A stretch of DNA of 64,000 bases from Kiloniella spongiae. GTDB taxonomy: Bacteria > Pseudomonadota > Alphaproteobacteria > Kiloniellales > Kiloniellaceae. This document shows, one piece after another, positions 53,946-63,886 of this stretch (positions are counted from its first letter, which is position 1; every line of letters begins with the position of its first letter). The notes beneath the pieces were generated by a model. That model worked only from the letters and a program-made list of their open reading frames with translations. It ran no database searches and had not been told where the DNA came from. The position numbers were made by a program, and so were the translations under genes. The DNA lies in NCBI RefSeq assembly GCF_001026905.1, contig NZ_LAQL01000019.1, positions 1 through 64,000 on the forward strand. The letters run 5' to 3'.

Positions 53946-54350
53946 CCGAAATTCTCACCCCAATATAGTAGATCTGCACAAAGTCATCGCATCGTAATAA
54001 GTCTTTCTTATAGTGGCAAATATCACATAGATGTGTATTGGGCTTTTTGAGAATATCCATTCCCTTTTCGGATGTTGTACTAGTGTTGGATTAAACCCAT
54101 TTTTTCAACAACGTCCGATTTGTTAATATGAAGCTAGGAATCTGCTGAGTAATTTTTGCCTCTAACTCATGATCCTATAGTTATAAAATTTGATAAGTAA
54201 ATATTCATTATACATCTATTAAGATTATAAAAAGTACTATTATCAACCATACGAATATGAAGCAGTAAATCAAAATAGGGCATCAAAACATTATAACGGT
54301 GTTGCTTTACATCAAATTCGTGTCTGTCGTGGAATAATAAAGGAAAAAAG
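53946..54350. other. Intergenic region before a chemoreceptor gene
   Basis: About 400 A/T-rich bases with no supported gene. A clear ribosome site (AAAGGAAAAAAG) stands just before the chemoreceptor ATG at 54351. Confidence 0.5.
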
Positions 54351-56147
54351 ATGTCATTTAATATTCGGAAAACGTCGATACTGTTGCTTTTTGGCAACGT
54401 GATTGCTGTGTTGGCTTTGCTGATGGCCTATCTTTTGTACCAAAAAGCACAAGAAGAAATTAGTTCTAGTTATGAATCTAAATATCTTTCTTACCTTCTT
54501 GCTGATGAAATGCGGCAGAGTTCCGACGACTTGACTCGTCTTGCACGAACCTACTCTGTCACAGGGGAAGCAAAGTATGAAGAACAGTATTTCAGAATAC
54601 TTGATATCCGAAACGGTAAAATCAACCGACCAGAAGATTATTATCGTATTTATTGGGATCTATACACTTTAAATCAGCAGAAGCCTCGGCCTGACTCCAG
54701 CATTCAAAAACCCTTGAATACATTAATGCATGAAGCTGGTTTTACTGAGGAGGAATTTGAGCTGCTGAAAAAAGCTGGAGAAAATTCCGACGGGCTTGTT
54801 CAACTTGAAGTTGAAGCCATGAATGCTGTCAAAGGAAAATTCAAGGATACTTCCGGAGAGTACACCGTATCTGGAGTTCCCAACCTTCAACTTGCAGCCA
54901 AGCTGACGCATTCAGAAGATTATCACCGTTTCAAATCCGATATCGTCAAACCAATTGACGATTTTTATATACTTCTTGAACAGCGTACAAATAACAGAAT
55001 TAATGATGCTGAAGCGTCTAGTAGCCTCTATGGAATTATCGTTTTGATTATGCTGGGTTTTGTCTTAATTATGGCAGGATTAACGGGTTGGATTTTCCAA
55101 ATACAGATAGTTAAACCTGTCGTTGGGATTAAAAATGCTATGCTGGAATTGAGCAGTGGCAATTTACAGTTCCAAATAACAGGTACTGAGCAAACCAATG
55201 AAATTGGTGATATCGCCTCTACACTGCAAATATTTAAAGATAATATGATCGAATCAAAGCGCTTAATGAAAGAGCAAACTGATGCGGAAGCTTCTAAGCT
55301 AGAGCGTGCAGAAGAAGTGTCCGGGTTCATTCAAGATTTCCGAAGTCAGGTTGAGGAGTTGGTTAACCTGGTTGTGGACGTGGCAATGCGTATAGATAAT
55401 GCCGCATCCGCATCAGGTAACGAAACAACAAAAACGGGAAATAGATCGTTTGAAGTCGCATTAGCAGCGGAGCGTACATCATCAAACGTTGATTCGACTG
55501 CCGCCGCCGCTGAAGAACTATCAGCCTCTGTCTCTCAAATATCCGAACAAATAGCACAATCGTCAACTATTGTTGAAAGCGCGGTTATAGAAGTTGATCA
55601 GGCAACAAATATGGTTCGTGGACTAGAACGGGAAAGCCAGAAGATCAGTGAAGTTTCCGAGATGATTTCTGCTATTGCGGAACAAACAAATCTTTTGGCA
55701 TTGAATGCAACAATTGAGGCCGCGCGTGCAGGGGACGCCGGGAAAGGATTTGCTGTTGTCGCGTCTGAAGTTAAAAATCTGGCCACTCAGACGGCAAAGG
55801 CCACAGAGCAGATATCTTCAATGATTAGTAATATTCAAGGAGCTACAGGCGAGTCAGTTACTGCAATTGAACGCATTGGATCAGTTATAAATAACATCAA
55901 CTCGACGACATCAGTAATTGCCAGTGCCATTGATGAGCAAAATTCAGTCACTCAGGAAATTGCGCGGACGGCAAGCACTGTCAGCACAGACGCAAACCTC
56001 GTGCTTGATAGTGTAGGAACCCTTACGTTGTCAGCCGCACGTGGTTCAAAACAATCTGTTCAAATGGTATGGGAAGCTAAATCACTGGACGAAACGATGA
56101 AAATTTTTAAAGCAGAAATTGAAAACTTCTTAGAGCGAGTTTCTTAA
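54351..56147 (+). CDS. Methyl-accepting chemotaxis protein
   Basis: A 598-residue chemoreceptor. Membrane helix 1 (residues 8-27) is followed by a helical periplasmic sensor (about 30-222) with [44 protein letters not shown], a helical-bundle-type domain I know from other receptors. Helix 2 (about 225-250), a HAMP domain ([24 protein letters not shown]) and the signalling domain with tip [44 protein letters not shown] follow. No C-terminal CheR-binding pentapeptide. A STAS gene follows 71 bp downstream, an unusual partner. Ligand unknown. Confidence 0.92.
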   Translation: MSFNIRKTSILLLFGNVIAVLALLMAYLLYQKAQEEISSSYESKYLSYLLADEMRQSSDDLTRLARTYSVTGEAKYEEQYFRILDIRNGKINRPEDYYRIYWDLYTLNQQKPRPDSSIQKPLNTLMHEAGFTEEEFELLKKAGENSDGLVQLEVEAMNAVKGKFKDTSGEYTVSGVPNLQLAAKLTHSEDYHRFKSDIVKPIDDFYILLEQRTNNRINDAEASSSLYGIIVLIMLGFVLIMAGLTGWIFQIQIVKPVVGIKNAMLELSSGNLQFQITGTEQTNEIGDIASTLQIFKDNMIESKRLMKEQTDAEASKLERAEEVSGFIQDFRSQVEELVNLVVDVAMRIDNAASASGNETTKTGNRSFEVALAAERTSSNVDSTAAAAEELSASVSQISEQIAQSSTIVESAVIEVDQATNMVRGLERESQKISEVSEMISAIAEQTNLLALNATIEAARAGDAGKGFAVVASEVKNLATQTAKATEQISSMISNIQGATGESVTAIERIGSVINNINSTTSVIASAIDEQNSVTQEIARTASTVSTDANLVLDSVGTLTLSAARGSKQSVQMVWEAKSLDETMKIFKAEIENFLERVS

Positions 56148-56218
56148 AATCTGTCTGGAAAGTTTTACATCAAATCTTGTATCAGGCTTAGCAATAACAC
56201 TCGATATTACATTATAGG

Positions 56219-56542
56219 ATGATAGGATTTAAAACATTGGATTACTCAACAACACAAAATAGCAATACTCTATCCATTTCTTTTCACGGTGACTTCGGGT
56301 TCCCCGACAACTCAAAGATCCAACAAATTATCAAAGAAATAAAGGAAAGTGGCTGCTCTGGTTTTTCTATTGATTTGAGTGGATTGGAATCAATTGATTC
56401 TGCTGGCCTTGGTATGCTTTTGCTAATCAATGATGCTAGTGAAGATAATGGGAAAAAGCTGGAACTCTGTAGGCCAACGGGACAAGTTCAAAAGATGCTC
56501 GAAATTTCTAAATTCTCAGAAATTATTTCAATCAAATCGTAG
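56219..56542 (+). CDS. STAS domain protein (anti-sigma factor antagonist-like)
   Basis: A 107-residue single STAS domain: LSISFHGDFGFPDNSKIQQIIKEI, then the signature FSIDLSGLESIDSAGLGMLLLINDASE with Ser61 at the phosphorylation site used in SpoIIAA-like proteins, and LELCRPTGQVQKMLEISKF. Such proteins switch partners according to serine phosphorylation. No kinase or phosphatase gene is adjacent; the only close neighbour is the chemoreceptor upstream on the same strand, which suggests joint expression. Confidence 0.88.
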   Translation: MIGFKTLDYSTTQNSNTLSISFHGDFGFPDNSKIQQIIKEIKESGCSGFSIDLSGLESIDSAGLGMLLLINDASEDNGKKLELCRPTGQVQKMLEISKFSEIISIKS

Positions 56543-56744
56543 GAGCATCTATGCAACTATATAGCTGAATGCAATGTTGAAAGTTATCCGCTGACGGTGC
56601 TTTTCAGAACGCCGAATCAATAGTTAGATTTGTGGATTTATGCTTAACACACAAACTCGTTGCATGACCATCGCTTTGTGAAACCACATTGCAGTCCACT
56701 TTCATTCAGTAAATCTCAGATCCGTAGATTAAGCCCTTGGGAAC

Positions 56745-58013
56745 TCAAAACGGAGAAAGACTTTGCTGTTCATCCTCAACAGAACAAAAACTTTCAGCAA
56801 ATGCCAGAAGCTCCAAATCTGCCCCGTGCGCACCCATCAACGAAAGGCCAAGCGGGCAGCCATCGACAGCCGCCAGAGGCATGGTAATTTGTGGATTGCC
56901 AGCCAGGCCCGCAGCGGACGTTAATGATAAAATTTTCGATCTGTGAGCATTTAACACATCCAGATCTTCATTAATCCGTGGGGCAATTCCCGGGGCTGAG
57001 GGCAAACATACAACGGTCTTTGTTGGGATAAGAGCTTTCATGCGCGCCTTGAACAGCGACCTTTTCTCAAGGGCATCGTCAACCTGTTCATCCGTAATGG
57101 TTTTCCGCCAATCCATCCGTTGTTGAATTTCCGGCCCCATTTTCGGTTTCACCCGATCAAACCATGCACCGTGGGTATCAATCACTTCGCGCCCTTGAGC
57201 AATCTGGAAAAGAGTTGCGAGACCCTGTAACCCCTTTGAGGCCTTATCATCAAAACCGAGTGCGTGGAAATTATCCGGATTTAAGGAAATATATTCTGCT
57301 TTTCCCAGACGCTGCTCCAGCCGTTCCAGATGTGGTTTGAGAGCTGATCGTGACTTTTCATCCAGCATGTCAAAAGCATCAACAGCCACCAAAAGCTTTT
57401 CAGGCATTGCCCCTTGATCGGCCTTGGCTTCCATCAACACTTCACCGACCAGATTAAGCAACCAGGCATCACGAGCAAACCACCCAACCGTATCAAAGCT
57501 GTCTGCGAGGGGAAGAACGCCTTCTTTGGTTATTCGGTCATGGGTCGGGCGCAGACCAAACAAACCGCAATAACTGCCCGGTATACGAATAGATCCCCCG
57601 GTATCTGAGCCCAAAGCAAAGTCAACCAATCCACCCGCCACAGCAGAGGCTGAACCGCTTGATGAGCCACCCGGAATGCGCCCCGGTGCTTCGGGGTTAG
57701 CGGGCGTACCATAATGATAGTTCTGTCCATCAAGACTACTGGCAAATTCATCTGTAATCGTCTTGCCGATCACCATGGCACCAGCATCCAGCAATTTTTG
57801 CACAACGACAGCATGTTTTTTCGACGGACGCCGACGGCTTTGCCAGTCAGGATTGCCATAGCCCGTCACATAGCCTTCCATGTCATAAATATCTTTAACT
57901 GCAAAACCAAAGCCTTTCAAAGGCCCCTTTTCGGCCCCTTCAAAAGTCATATTGCCACCGGGAACAAAAGCACTAAGGCTGTCGAACATTCCAACCATTC
58001 CTTTTTCACTCAT
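56745..58013 (-). CDS. Amidase family protein
   Basis: A 422-residue amidase-signature enzyme. It keeps the Ser-cisSer-Lys triad: Lys40 in FGFAVKDIYD, the cis-serine in GRIPGGSSSGSASAVAGG (about 117-118) and the nucleophile Ser141 in LGSDTGGSIRIPGSYCGLFGLRPTH. It hydrolyses an amide bond; the substrate is unknown and it is not a GatA, since the tRNA amidotransferase context and length are missing. Three ATG codons near the start (58013, 57998, 57989) compete; AAAAAGGA precedes the inner ones. Confidence 0.88.
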   Translation of the reverse strand: MSEKGMVGMFDSLSAFVPGGNMTFEGAEKGPLKGFGFAVKDIYDMEGYVTGYGNPDWQSRRRPSKKHAVVVQKLLDAGAMVIGKTITDEFASSLDGQNYHYGTPANPEAPGRIPGGSSSGSASAVAGGLVDFALGSDTGGSIRIPGSYCGLFGLRPTHDRITKEGVLPLADSFDTVGWFARDAWLLNLVGEVLMEAKADQGAMPEKLLVAVDAFDMLDEKSRSALKPHLERLEQRLGKAEYISLNPDNFHALGFDDKASKGLQGLATLFQIAQGREVIDTHGAWFDRVKPKMGPEIQQRMDWRKTITDEQVDDALEKRSLFKARMKALIPTKTVVCLPSAPGIAPRINEDLDVLNAHRSKILSLTSAAGLAGNPQITMPLAAVDGCPLGLSLMGAHGADLELLAFAESFCSVEDEQQSLSPF

Positions 58014-58124
58014 CTCTGTTTAAATGAGTTACCTTTGAAAAGGCGGTACTGCAAGCGCACTTTAAAAAATTGAGGCCACACAATACCTGTACGGTCTCCA
58101 TCCTAACACCCTTCGTTATCAATA

Positions 58125-59290
<1,166 letters not shown>

Positions 59291-59372
59291 TCAGCTTTTT
59301 GCCGAAAGATCGTTAGATCAGGCTATAAACTATCTCTCATACGAAGTAATTAGTAATTTCAGTAAATAACTA

Positions 59373-59386
59373 TTACTATGTAGTAA
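59373..59386. promoter_or_regulatory. Candidate LysR operator
   Basis: TTACTATGTAGTAA is a 6-bp perfect inverted repeat around TG in the 167-bp region between frmA and the divergent lysR-type gene, with more TAGTAA-like half-sites to its left (59345-59365). Confidence 0.5.
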
Positions 59387-59430
59387 CAATTAAAACACAT
59401 CGAAACATCATCAATAAAAGGGAAACAGAA

Positions 59431-60318
59431 TTGCATAACTGGGAGGGTATTACTGAGTTTGTTGCTGTCGCTGAACGTAACAGCTTTACAAAGGCTTCAA
59501 AATATCTGGACATATCAACGGCCCAAGTTAGCCGGCAAATCAATGCGTTGGAAGAAAGGCTAAACGTTAAACTGTTTTACAGAACAACCAGAAAAGTGAC
59601 CATAACTGAAACCGGACAGATTTATTATAATCATTGCAGGCAAGTACTTGATAGCCTCACAGAAGCAGAACGCGTCATAACCGATCTTAACCAATCACCC
59701 CAAGGAAGGTTAAACCTGACAGCGCCCGTGACTTATGGAGAAAGTGTCATTGCCCCTCTCGTAAATGATTTTGCACTAAAATATCCTGACCTTAAAATTG
59801 ACTTAACATTGACGAACCAAAAACTTGATCTTGTCGCTGAAAGCTATGATTTAGCAATTCGCCTTGGTCAGCTGGAAGACAGTTCTATGATTGCCAAGCG
59901 CCTTTCTTCACGAACAAATTACGTTTGTGCTTCTCCTCAATATTTCAAAAAACATCCTAAGCCACTTGATCTGGCAGAACTGGACCAACACAATTGCCTA
60001 AGAGGAACATTGGATACTTGGCGTTTCAAAGTGAACAGCAAAAATCAACACATCCGGATCAAGGGAAGCTTGCAGTGCAACAGCGGTTGGTCCCTTGTCG
60101 ATGCTGCATTAAAAGGGATCGGGCTTATCCAGTTACCAGATTATTATGTCCAATCGTACATAGAGACCGGCAGATTGCTTTCAGTATTAGATCACGTTCG
60201 TTCATTTGACGATGGTATATGGGCCATATACCCGCATAATCGACAGCTCTCATCTAAAGTACGATTATTAATAGAGCATTTGAAACAGGGCTTAACACGA
60301 GAACCTTTACCCGCATAA
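59431..60318 (+). CDS. LysR family transcriptional regulator
   Basis: A 295-residue regulator: winged HTH WEGITEFVAVAERNSFTKASKYLDISTAQVSRQINALEERLNVKLFYRTTRKVTITETG, linker helix, then an effector domain from about residue 88 (GRLNLTAPVTYGESVIAPLVNDFALKYPDLKIDLTLTNQKLDLVAESYDLAIRLGQL). The start is TTG with AAGGGAAA 6-7 nt upstream; no nearer ATG exists. It probably controls the divergent formaldehyde dehydrogenase gene. The effector is unknown. Confidence 0.9.
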   Translation: MHNWEGITEFVAVAERNSFTKASKYLDISTAQVSRQINALEERLNVKLFYRTTRKVTITETGQIYYNHCRQVLDSLTEAERVITDLNQSPQGRLNLTAPVTYGESVIAPLVNDFALKYPDLKIDLTLTNQKLDLVAESYDLAIRLGQLEDSSMIAKRLSSRTNYVCASPQYFKKHPKPLDLAELDQHNCLRGTLDTWRFKVNSKNQHIRIKGSLQCNSGWSLVDAALKGIGLIQLPDYYVQSYIETGRLLSVLDHVRSFDDGIWAIYPHNRQLSSKVRLLIEHLKQGLTREPLPA

Positions 60319-60324
60319 TCAGTC

Positions 60325-60660
60325 CTATATCTGTTTGGAATCTTCGTTTTCTTTCGGTTCCGGCGTTTCGTCCAGATCTTCCCAGTCATCTTTTTGTTTA
60401 CGGCGGATAATGATATCACCATTTTCAGTAATAACGGGCATTTCGTATTGCGGAATAGAATCAATGACAAGGCTGAGGGATTTCATCATAAGCTCAAGGC
60501 TTTCCCGCGCTAATTCACCGGGGTTATCTTCTTCCTGTGCCCAGCTTTGTTGTGCAAAACCTGTTGAAAGCACAAGGCCACCAGCGACAGCGAGTGACAG
60601 AGAAAGCTTTTTAAAATTTATGTTAAAACCCGTGTCCGACTTCTGAGTGTTCTTTGTCAC
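60325..60660 (-). CDS. Hypothetical secreted protein
   Basis: About 111 residues from GTG 60660, which has GAGG 8 nt upstream; an ATG at 60687 and one at 60744 are in frame but lack a good site. A signal peptide (LSLSLAVAGGLVLSTGFAQQSWA/QEED) leads to an acidic mature protein with a short helix (ELARESLELMMKSLSLVIDSIPQYEMPVITENGDIIIRRKQ) and an acidic tail. I do not recognise a named family. Its 3' end nearly touches the convergent LysR gene. Confidence 0.7.
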   Translation of the reverse strand: MTKNTQKSDTGFNINFKKLSLSLAVAGGLVLSTGFAQQSWAQEEDNPGELARESLELMMKSLSLVIDSIPQYEMPVITENGDIIIRRKQKDDWEDLDETPEPKENEDSKQI

Positions 60661-60830
60661 AAGATCGTCCTCTTTGTGCTGTGTCATCTTTAATAAAGAC
60701 CCGCATAAAAATTTCACATAAGAAATTCTCTGGCCATTATTCATCTATATAAACATTTAATTCTGGCGAAAGTCTGGCAGTATTGGGATTTTTACTTAGA
60801 TGACACAAATTCCTTCAGTAAGGCCTTTAA

Positions 60831-61421
60831 TTAATCCAGAAGTTCCTTCAACTCTGCATCCAATCGAACAATATCTTCATCCATTCTGTCCAGAATATCA
60901 GAACGGGCCTCCTTCGCGGCCAAAGCCATATTTTTTATTGATTTTTTTGCCAAACCATTTGGTTGGCTTTGTTGAAAAAGTATCGTTTTATTCTGTTCGA
61001 CAACACTATAAAACCGCCGAATATCAGTCAAAGTTTCCGGACTCAATTCAAAAGTTGTCGAAGAATTTCGCATCGTTAGCCAGATCACATCATCCAGCTT
61101 AAAGCTTTCGCGTGGCGCAAATCTAAGATCGTGCCATAACATAGGGCCCTCATTATAAGAACCAGCCCATTCTTCAACCTTAATAATATTATCAGACACT
61201 TCCGCACGAAGCGATATTTCCAAATTACGCGTATCTGATAACCGTTGATAACGGTCAAAATTTATCGCAATTTCAAACCCTGCAAAACTCGCCAGATACA
61301 CACCCAGCATCGTGGACAAAAGAATAACCGACTGTGTAAACCAAAATTCAAGATTCGGTTTGCCGCCAATACTCAAAAAACGAAATGGTTTTGCTAACGT
61401 TCGACCCATCATAAAGCGCAT
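60831..61421 (-). CDS. Hypothetical membrane-anchored protein
   Basis: A 196-residue protein with one membrane helix near residues 29-47 (TQSVILLSTMLGVYLASFAGF) and a charged, mainly helical rest, probably periplasmic, with DRYQRLSDTRNLEISLRAEVSDNIIKVEEW near the helix. The end (KEARSDILDRMDEDIVRLDAELKELL) looks like a short coiled coil. No family recognised. Two close ATG codons (61421 and 61412) could be the start and neither has a good ribosome site. Confidence 0.65.
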   Translation of the reverse strand: MRFMMGRTLAKPFRFLSIGGKPNLEFWFTQSVILLSTMLGVYLASFAGFEIAINFDRYQRLSDTRNLEISLRAEVSDNIIKVEEWAGSYNEGPMLWHDLRFAPRESFKLDDVIWLTMRNSSTTFELSPETLTDIRRFYSVVEQNKTILFQQSQPNGLAKKSIKNMALAAKEARSDILDRMDEDIVRLDAELKELLD

Positions 61422-61501
61422 TACATAAAAACCTAATTACAGCAGATAATAAAAAGATCACGCCCGAAATAACGCATCAAGAAAATTAAATACCCAGTCA
61501 C

Positions 61502-61528
61502 AAAAAAGGGTGCCATTCGGCACCCTTT
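61502..61528 (-). terminator. Terminator of gcrA
   Basis: Perfect 10-bp stem AAAGGGTGCC / GGCACCCTTT (61505-61528) around a 4-nt loop, followed on the minus strand by T residues, 25 bp past the gcrA stop. Confidence 0.85.
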
Positions 61529-61552
61529 CAAATATATGCTTAAACCACAGAC

Positions 61553-62275
61553 CTAGGCCTGTTTGTTTCCAGCTTCAGTAGTCTTGGCTTCTTCGCCGTC
61601 GCTACTCTTTTGGTTCTCATTACTTGAATTACTATTGTTACTGTTACTGCTGCTACGGCTGCTTTTCGTAATATAAGCACGCGCACAGTGTTCAGCACAA
61701 TAAGGCTTACTTGGAACAGCAGGCGCTCCACAAAAATGGAAATCCGCATCCCCGGGATCACCATGCGGCCAAAGACATTTTGGCCCTTTGCGCTTTTCCA
61801 TTGCCCCACTGAAAAGCTTGCGATCGGCTGCATCCATGCTGGCTTTACGACGTGCTTTTGCCGGCAGTGAAGCTGCTTTGATTTCCGCTGCTGTCGGCTT
61901 AGACGCTGGCGTCACAGGCCGAGGTGCTGCAACGCGTGCCGCGGGCGCAACAGGCGCTTTTGGCTTTGGCGGAACAGGTGTAGAAACGGGCTTAGCAGCG
62001 ACAGGTGCAGCAGGTTTAACCGCTGGTTTTGGTGCCGCTGGTGCTGTTGGCTTAACAGCTTTAGGAGCTGCTTTTTTAGCCGGAGCATCTTTTTTCGTGC
62101 CGTCGCTTTTTGCACTTCGTTTAATAGGGGAAGGTCTCGCCGCCAGTTTCATCCGGTGCGCCTTACCAACCACGGCGTTTTTGGAAACGCCCAGCATTTT
62201 TCCTATTTGTGAAGCACTATGGCCTTCTGCCCATAGTTTTTTCAGAAGCTCGATACGCTCTTCCGTCCAGTTCAT
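61553..62275 (-). CDS. gcrA: GcrA cell-cycle regulator
   Basis: A 240-residue GcrA. The DNA-binding N-terminus is MNWTEERIELLKKLWAEGHSASQIGKMLGVSKNAVVGKAHRMKLAARPSPIK. A long Ala/Pro/Lys-rich linker (about 55-140) leads to the C-terminal sigma-70-binding part RKLFSGAMEKRKGPKCLWPHGDPGDADFHFCGAPAVPSKPYCAEHCARAYI. A Ser/Asn-rich low-complexity tail follows. GcrA activates sigma70 promoters carrying GANTC sites methylated by CcrM. The linker and tail make it longer than the roughly 170-residue Caulobacter protein. Two tandem GAGTC sites lie about 115 bp upstream. Confidence 0.95.
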   Translation of the reverse strand: MNWTEERIELLKKLWAEGHSASQIGKMLGVSKNAVVGKAHRMKLAARPSPIKRSAKSDGTKKDAPAKKAAPKAVKPTAPAAPKPAVKPAAPVAAKPVSTPVPPKPKAPVAPAARVAAPRPVTPASKPTAAEIKAASLPAKARRKASMDAADRKLFSGAMEKRKGPKCLWPHGDPGDADFHFCGAPAVPSKPYCAEHCARAYITKSSRSSSNSNNSNSSNENQKSSDGEEAKTTEAGNKQA

Positions 62276-62633
62276 CTAGACTGCCTTAAAGTGTAAATTA
62301 AAATAAATATGAAGCGAAAACCAAGACACTTATCAAGCTCCCCAGTTACCGCGAATGACGGGGTACCTTATAGATTTAGGTAACCCGAGTCGAGTCTCTG
62401 ATTTGAAATATCTTTCGATAAATCACCGATAACGCCAAAAATCAGGTAAAAGTTCTCAAACTTCTCACATTTTTTGATGATGTCATGTCTTACCGCTCCA
62501 AACGGTGTGAGGAGCTAAACACCTAAGCCACTCTTGTCAATAAAAGAGTGATATTCTTTGAAGACCAGTCAGCGTAAACACCCCATCCAAAATGATCATT
62601 ACAATAGTAAAAAATCATAAATTTCGTTGAGAA
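62276..62633. other. gcrA promoter region
   Basis: About 358 bp between gcrA (minus) and the end of the ankyrin-protein gene (also minus). It contains tandem GAGTC sites (62387-62396) and an imperfect hairpin (GGGTACCT/AGGTAACCC, 62361-62386). No gene is seen. Confidence 0.55.
62387..62396. promoter_or_regulatory. Tandem GANTC (CcrM) sites upstream of gcrA
   Basis: Two adjacent GAGTC sequences, 62387-62391 and 62392-62396, lie 112-121 bp before the gcrA start. GANTC is the CcrM methylation site and GcrA-responsive promoters carry it, so cell-cycle autoregulation is plausible. Confidence 0.6.
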
Positions 62634-63692
62634 TTACTCAGCAGCTATCGATGCAGCCTCAAACGGGTTTTCTGTTTTATCTGCTTGAAGAGCTGGTTCA
62701 TTTGAGATTTTATCTTCAAGAGTTTCCAACAATAGCCTTCGGACCAATCCCGTTTGTTTATGCCCGCTATCTTTTTGGAATTTTTTTACTGCTTCAGACG
62801 TTTTAGGGCCCGTCTTACCATCGGCACTACCTTCCAGATAACCAAGGGCAATCAATAGTTGCTGCGCTTCTTTGATTTGATCTTCAGGTAATTCAAGTGT
62901 CGAAAAGAAACGGGCAATCGTGACGTGCCCGGCCTGTTCAGCCATATATTCAGCCGTCTCACCAACAGTGTCTTCTTGCTCAATGTTAGCACCGGATTTG
63001 ACCATAAACTCAACCAGAGACCTGTTTCCGGCAACAGAGGCCGCCATCAAGGCCGTCATCCCCAGAGGATCAGCAACATTAAGCTCGGCACCCGCCTCGA
63101 TCAGCGTCTTGGATGTCACTTTATGATTGTTAAGGGCCGCCAGCATTAGGGCTGTCCAACCGTCTTTGTCTTTTTTGTTGAGATCAAATCCGCCAGCGAT
63201 CATTTCTTTAATCGTTTTGACCGTGCCTTTTTCTGCCGCTTTGAACCAGCGTAGTGTTTTCTTTTCCTGCGCTGTTAGTTCCGTTTTTTCGGCACCCGGT
63301 TTAACGTCAATCGGTTCCCAGCTTGCCACAAGTTTTTGCGCCAGCGCCAATTCTTCTTTCGAAAAATTCTCAACGAGATTCTGTTGTTCTTTTGCAGCAA
63401 TCTTTATCTGTTGTTGAGCAGCTAACGTAAAGTAAAGCGAAGCCACTACCTTGTCTTCATTGGTTCCCTTGCCATCGCGGTAAAGACGCGCAAGCTCCAG
63501 CTGAGACTTTGCTTCACCTCGATCTGCACTGGTATGCCAATAGCGAAAAGCCGTCGAATAGTCTTCAGCATCAAACGCCTTTTTGCCCTCTGCAAAATCA
63601 GCATAGGCAACTCTTGGATTGATCCCCCCCAGGATAATCGTAAGTATCAACATACCGACAAACGGCAACAGGTCGAAAATTGGCTTTCGCAT
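62634..63692 (-). CDS. Secreted Sel1/ankyrin/peptidoglycan-binding protein
   Basis: About 352 residues. A signal peptide (MRKPIFDLLPFVGMLILTIILGG...VAYA/DFAEG) is followed by a Sel1/TPR-like unit (GKKAFDAEDYSTAFRYWHTSADRGEAKSQLELARLYRDG), three ankyrin repeats (DKDGWTALMLAALNNHKVTSKTLIEAGAELNVADPLGMTALMAASVAGNRSLVEFMVKSGANI...) and a C-terminal peptidoglycan-binding-like module (AQQLLIALGYLEGSADGKTGPKTSEAVKKFQKDSG). This mix suggests a periplasmic protein touching the cell wall. Start uncertain: ATG 63692 gives the cleanest signal; ATG 63725 lies inside a palindrome. Confidence 0.8.
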   Translation of the reverse strand: MRKPIFDLLPFVGMLILTIILGGINPRVAYADFAEGKKAFDAEDYSTAFRYWHTSADRGEAKSQLELARLYRDGKGTNEDKVVASLYFTLAAQQQIKIAAKEQQNLVENFSKEELALAQKLVASWEPIDVKPGAEKTELTAQEKKTLRWFKAAEKGTVKTIKEMIAGGFDLNKKDKDGWTALMLAALNNHKVTSKTLIEAGAELNVADPLGMTALMAASVAGNRSLVEFMVKSGANIEQEDTVGETAEYMAEQAGHVTIARFFSTLELPEDQIKEAQQLLIALGYLEGSADGKTGPKTSEAVKKFQKDSGHKQTGLVRRLLLETLEDKISNEPALQADKTENPFEAASIAAE

Positions 63693-63722
63693 TAACAACA
63701 CCGTGATATATTCCGCAAACAA

Positions 63723-63741
63723 CATCCCTGTAACAGGGATG
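63723..63741. repeat. Perfect palindrome at the ankyrin-protein 5' end
   Basis: CATCCCTGTAACAGGGATG, 9-bp arms around one A. It covers an alternative ATG (63725). It may be an operator or a stem hiding the start. A second inverted repeat, ATCCCGA/TCGGGAT, lies at 63774-63799. Confidence 0.55.
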
Positions 63742-63886
63742 CTACCGGGATCCCCCAACTAAGGTCGCACTCTATCCCGAAATGAATGGCCCTCGGGATA
63801 ATTGGACCTATATAGTACAACAATACATAGAAAGTACATAACCAAACATTTCTATTTTTTACACAGGAATTGAGTTCAAAGCAACC

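Noticed and set aside
61788-62279. 163-codon Ala/Gly-rich plus-strand frame
   Set aside because: It is the antisense of the Ala/Pro/Lys linker of GcrA; its low complexity comes from that linker.
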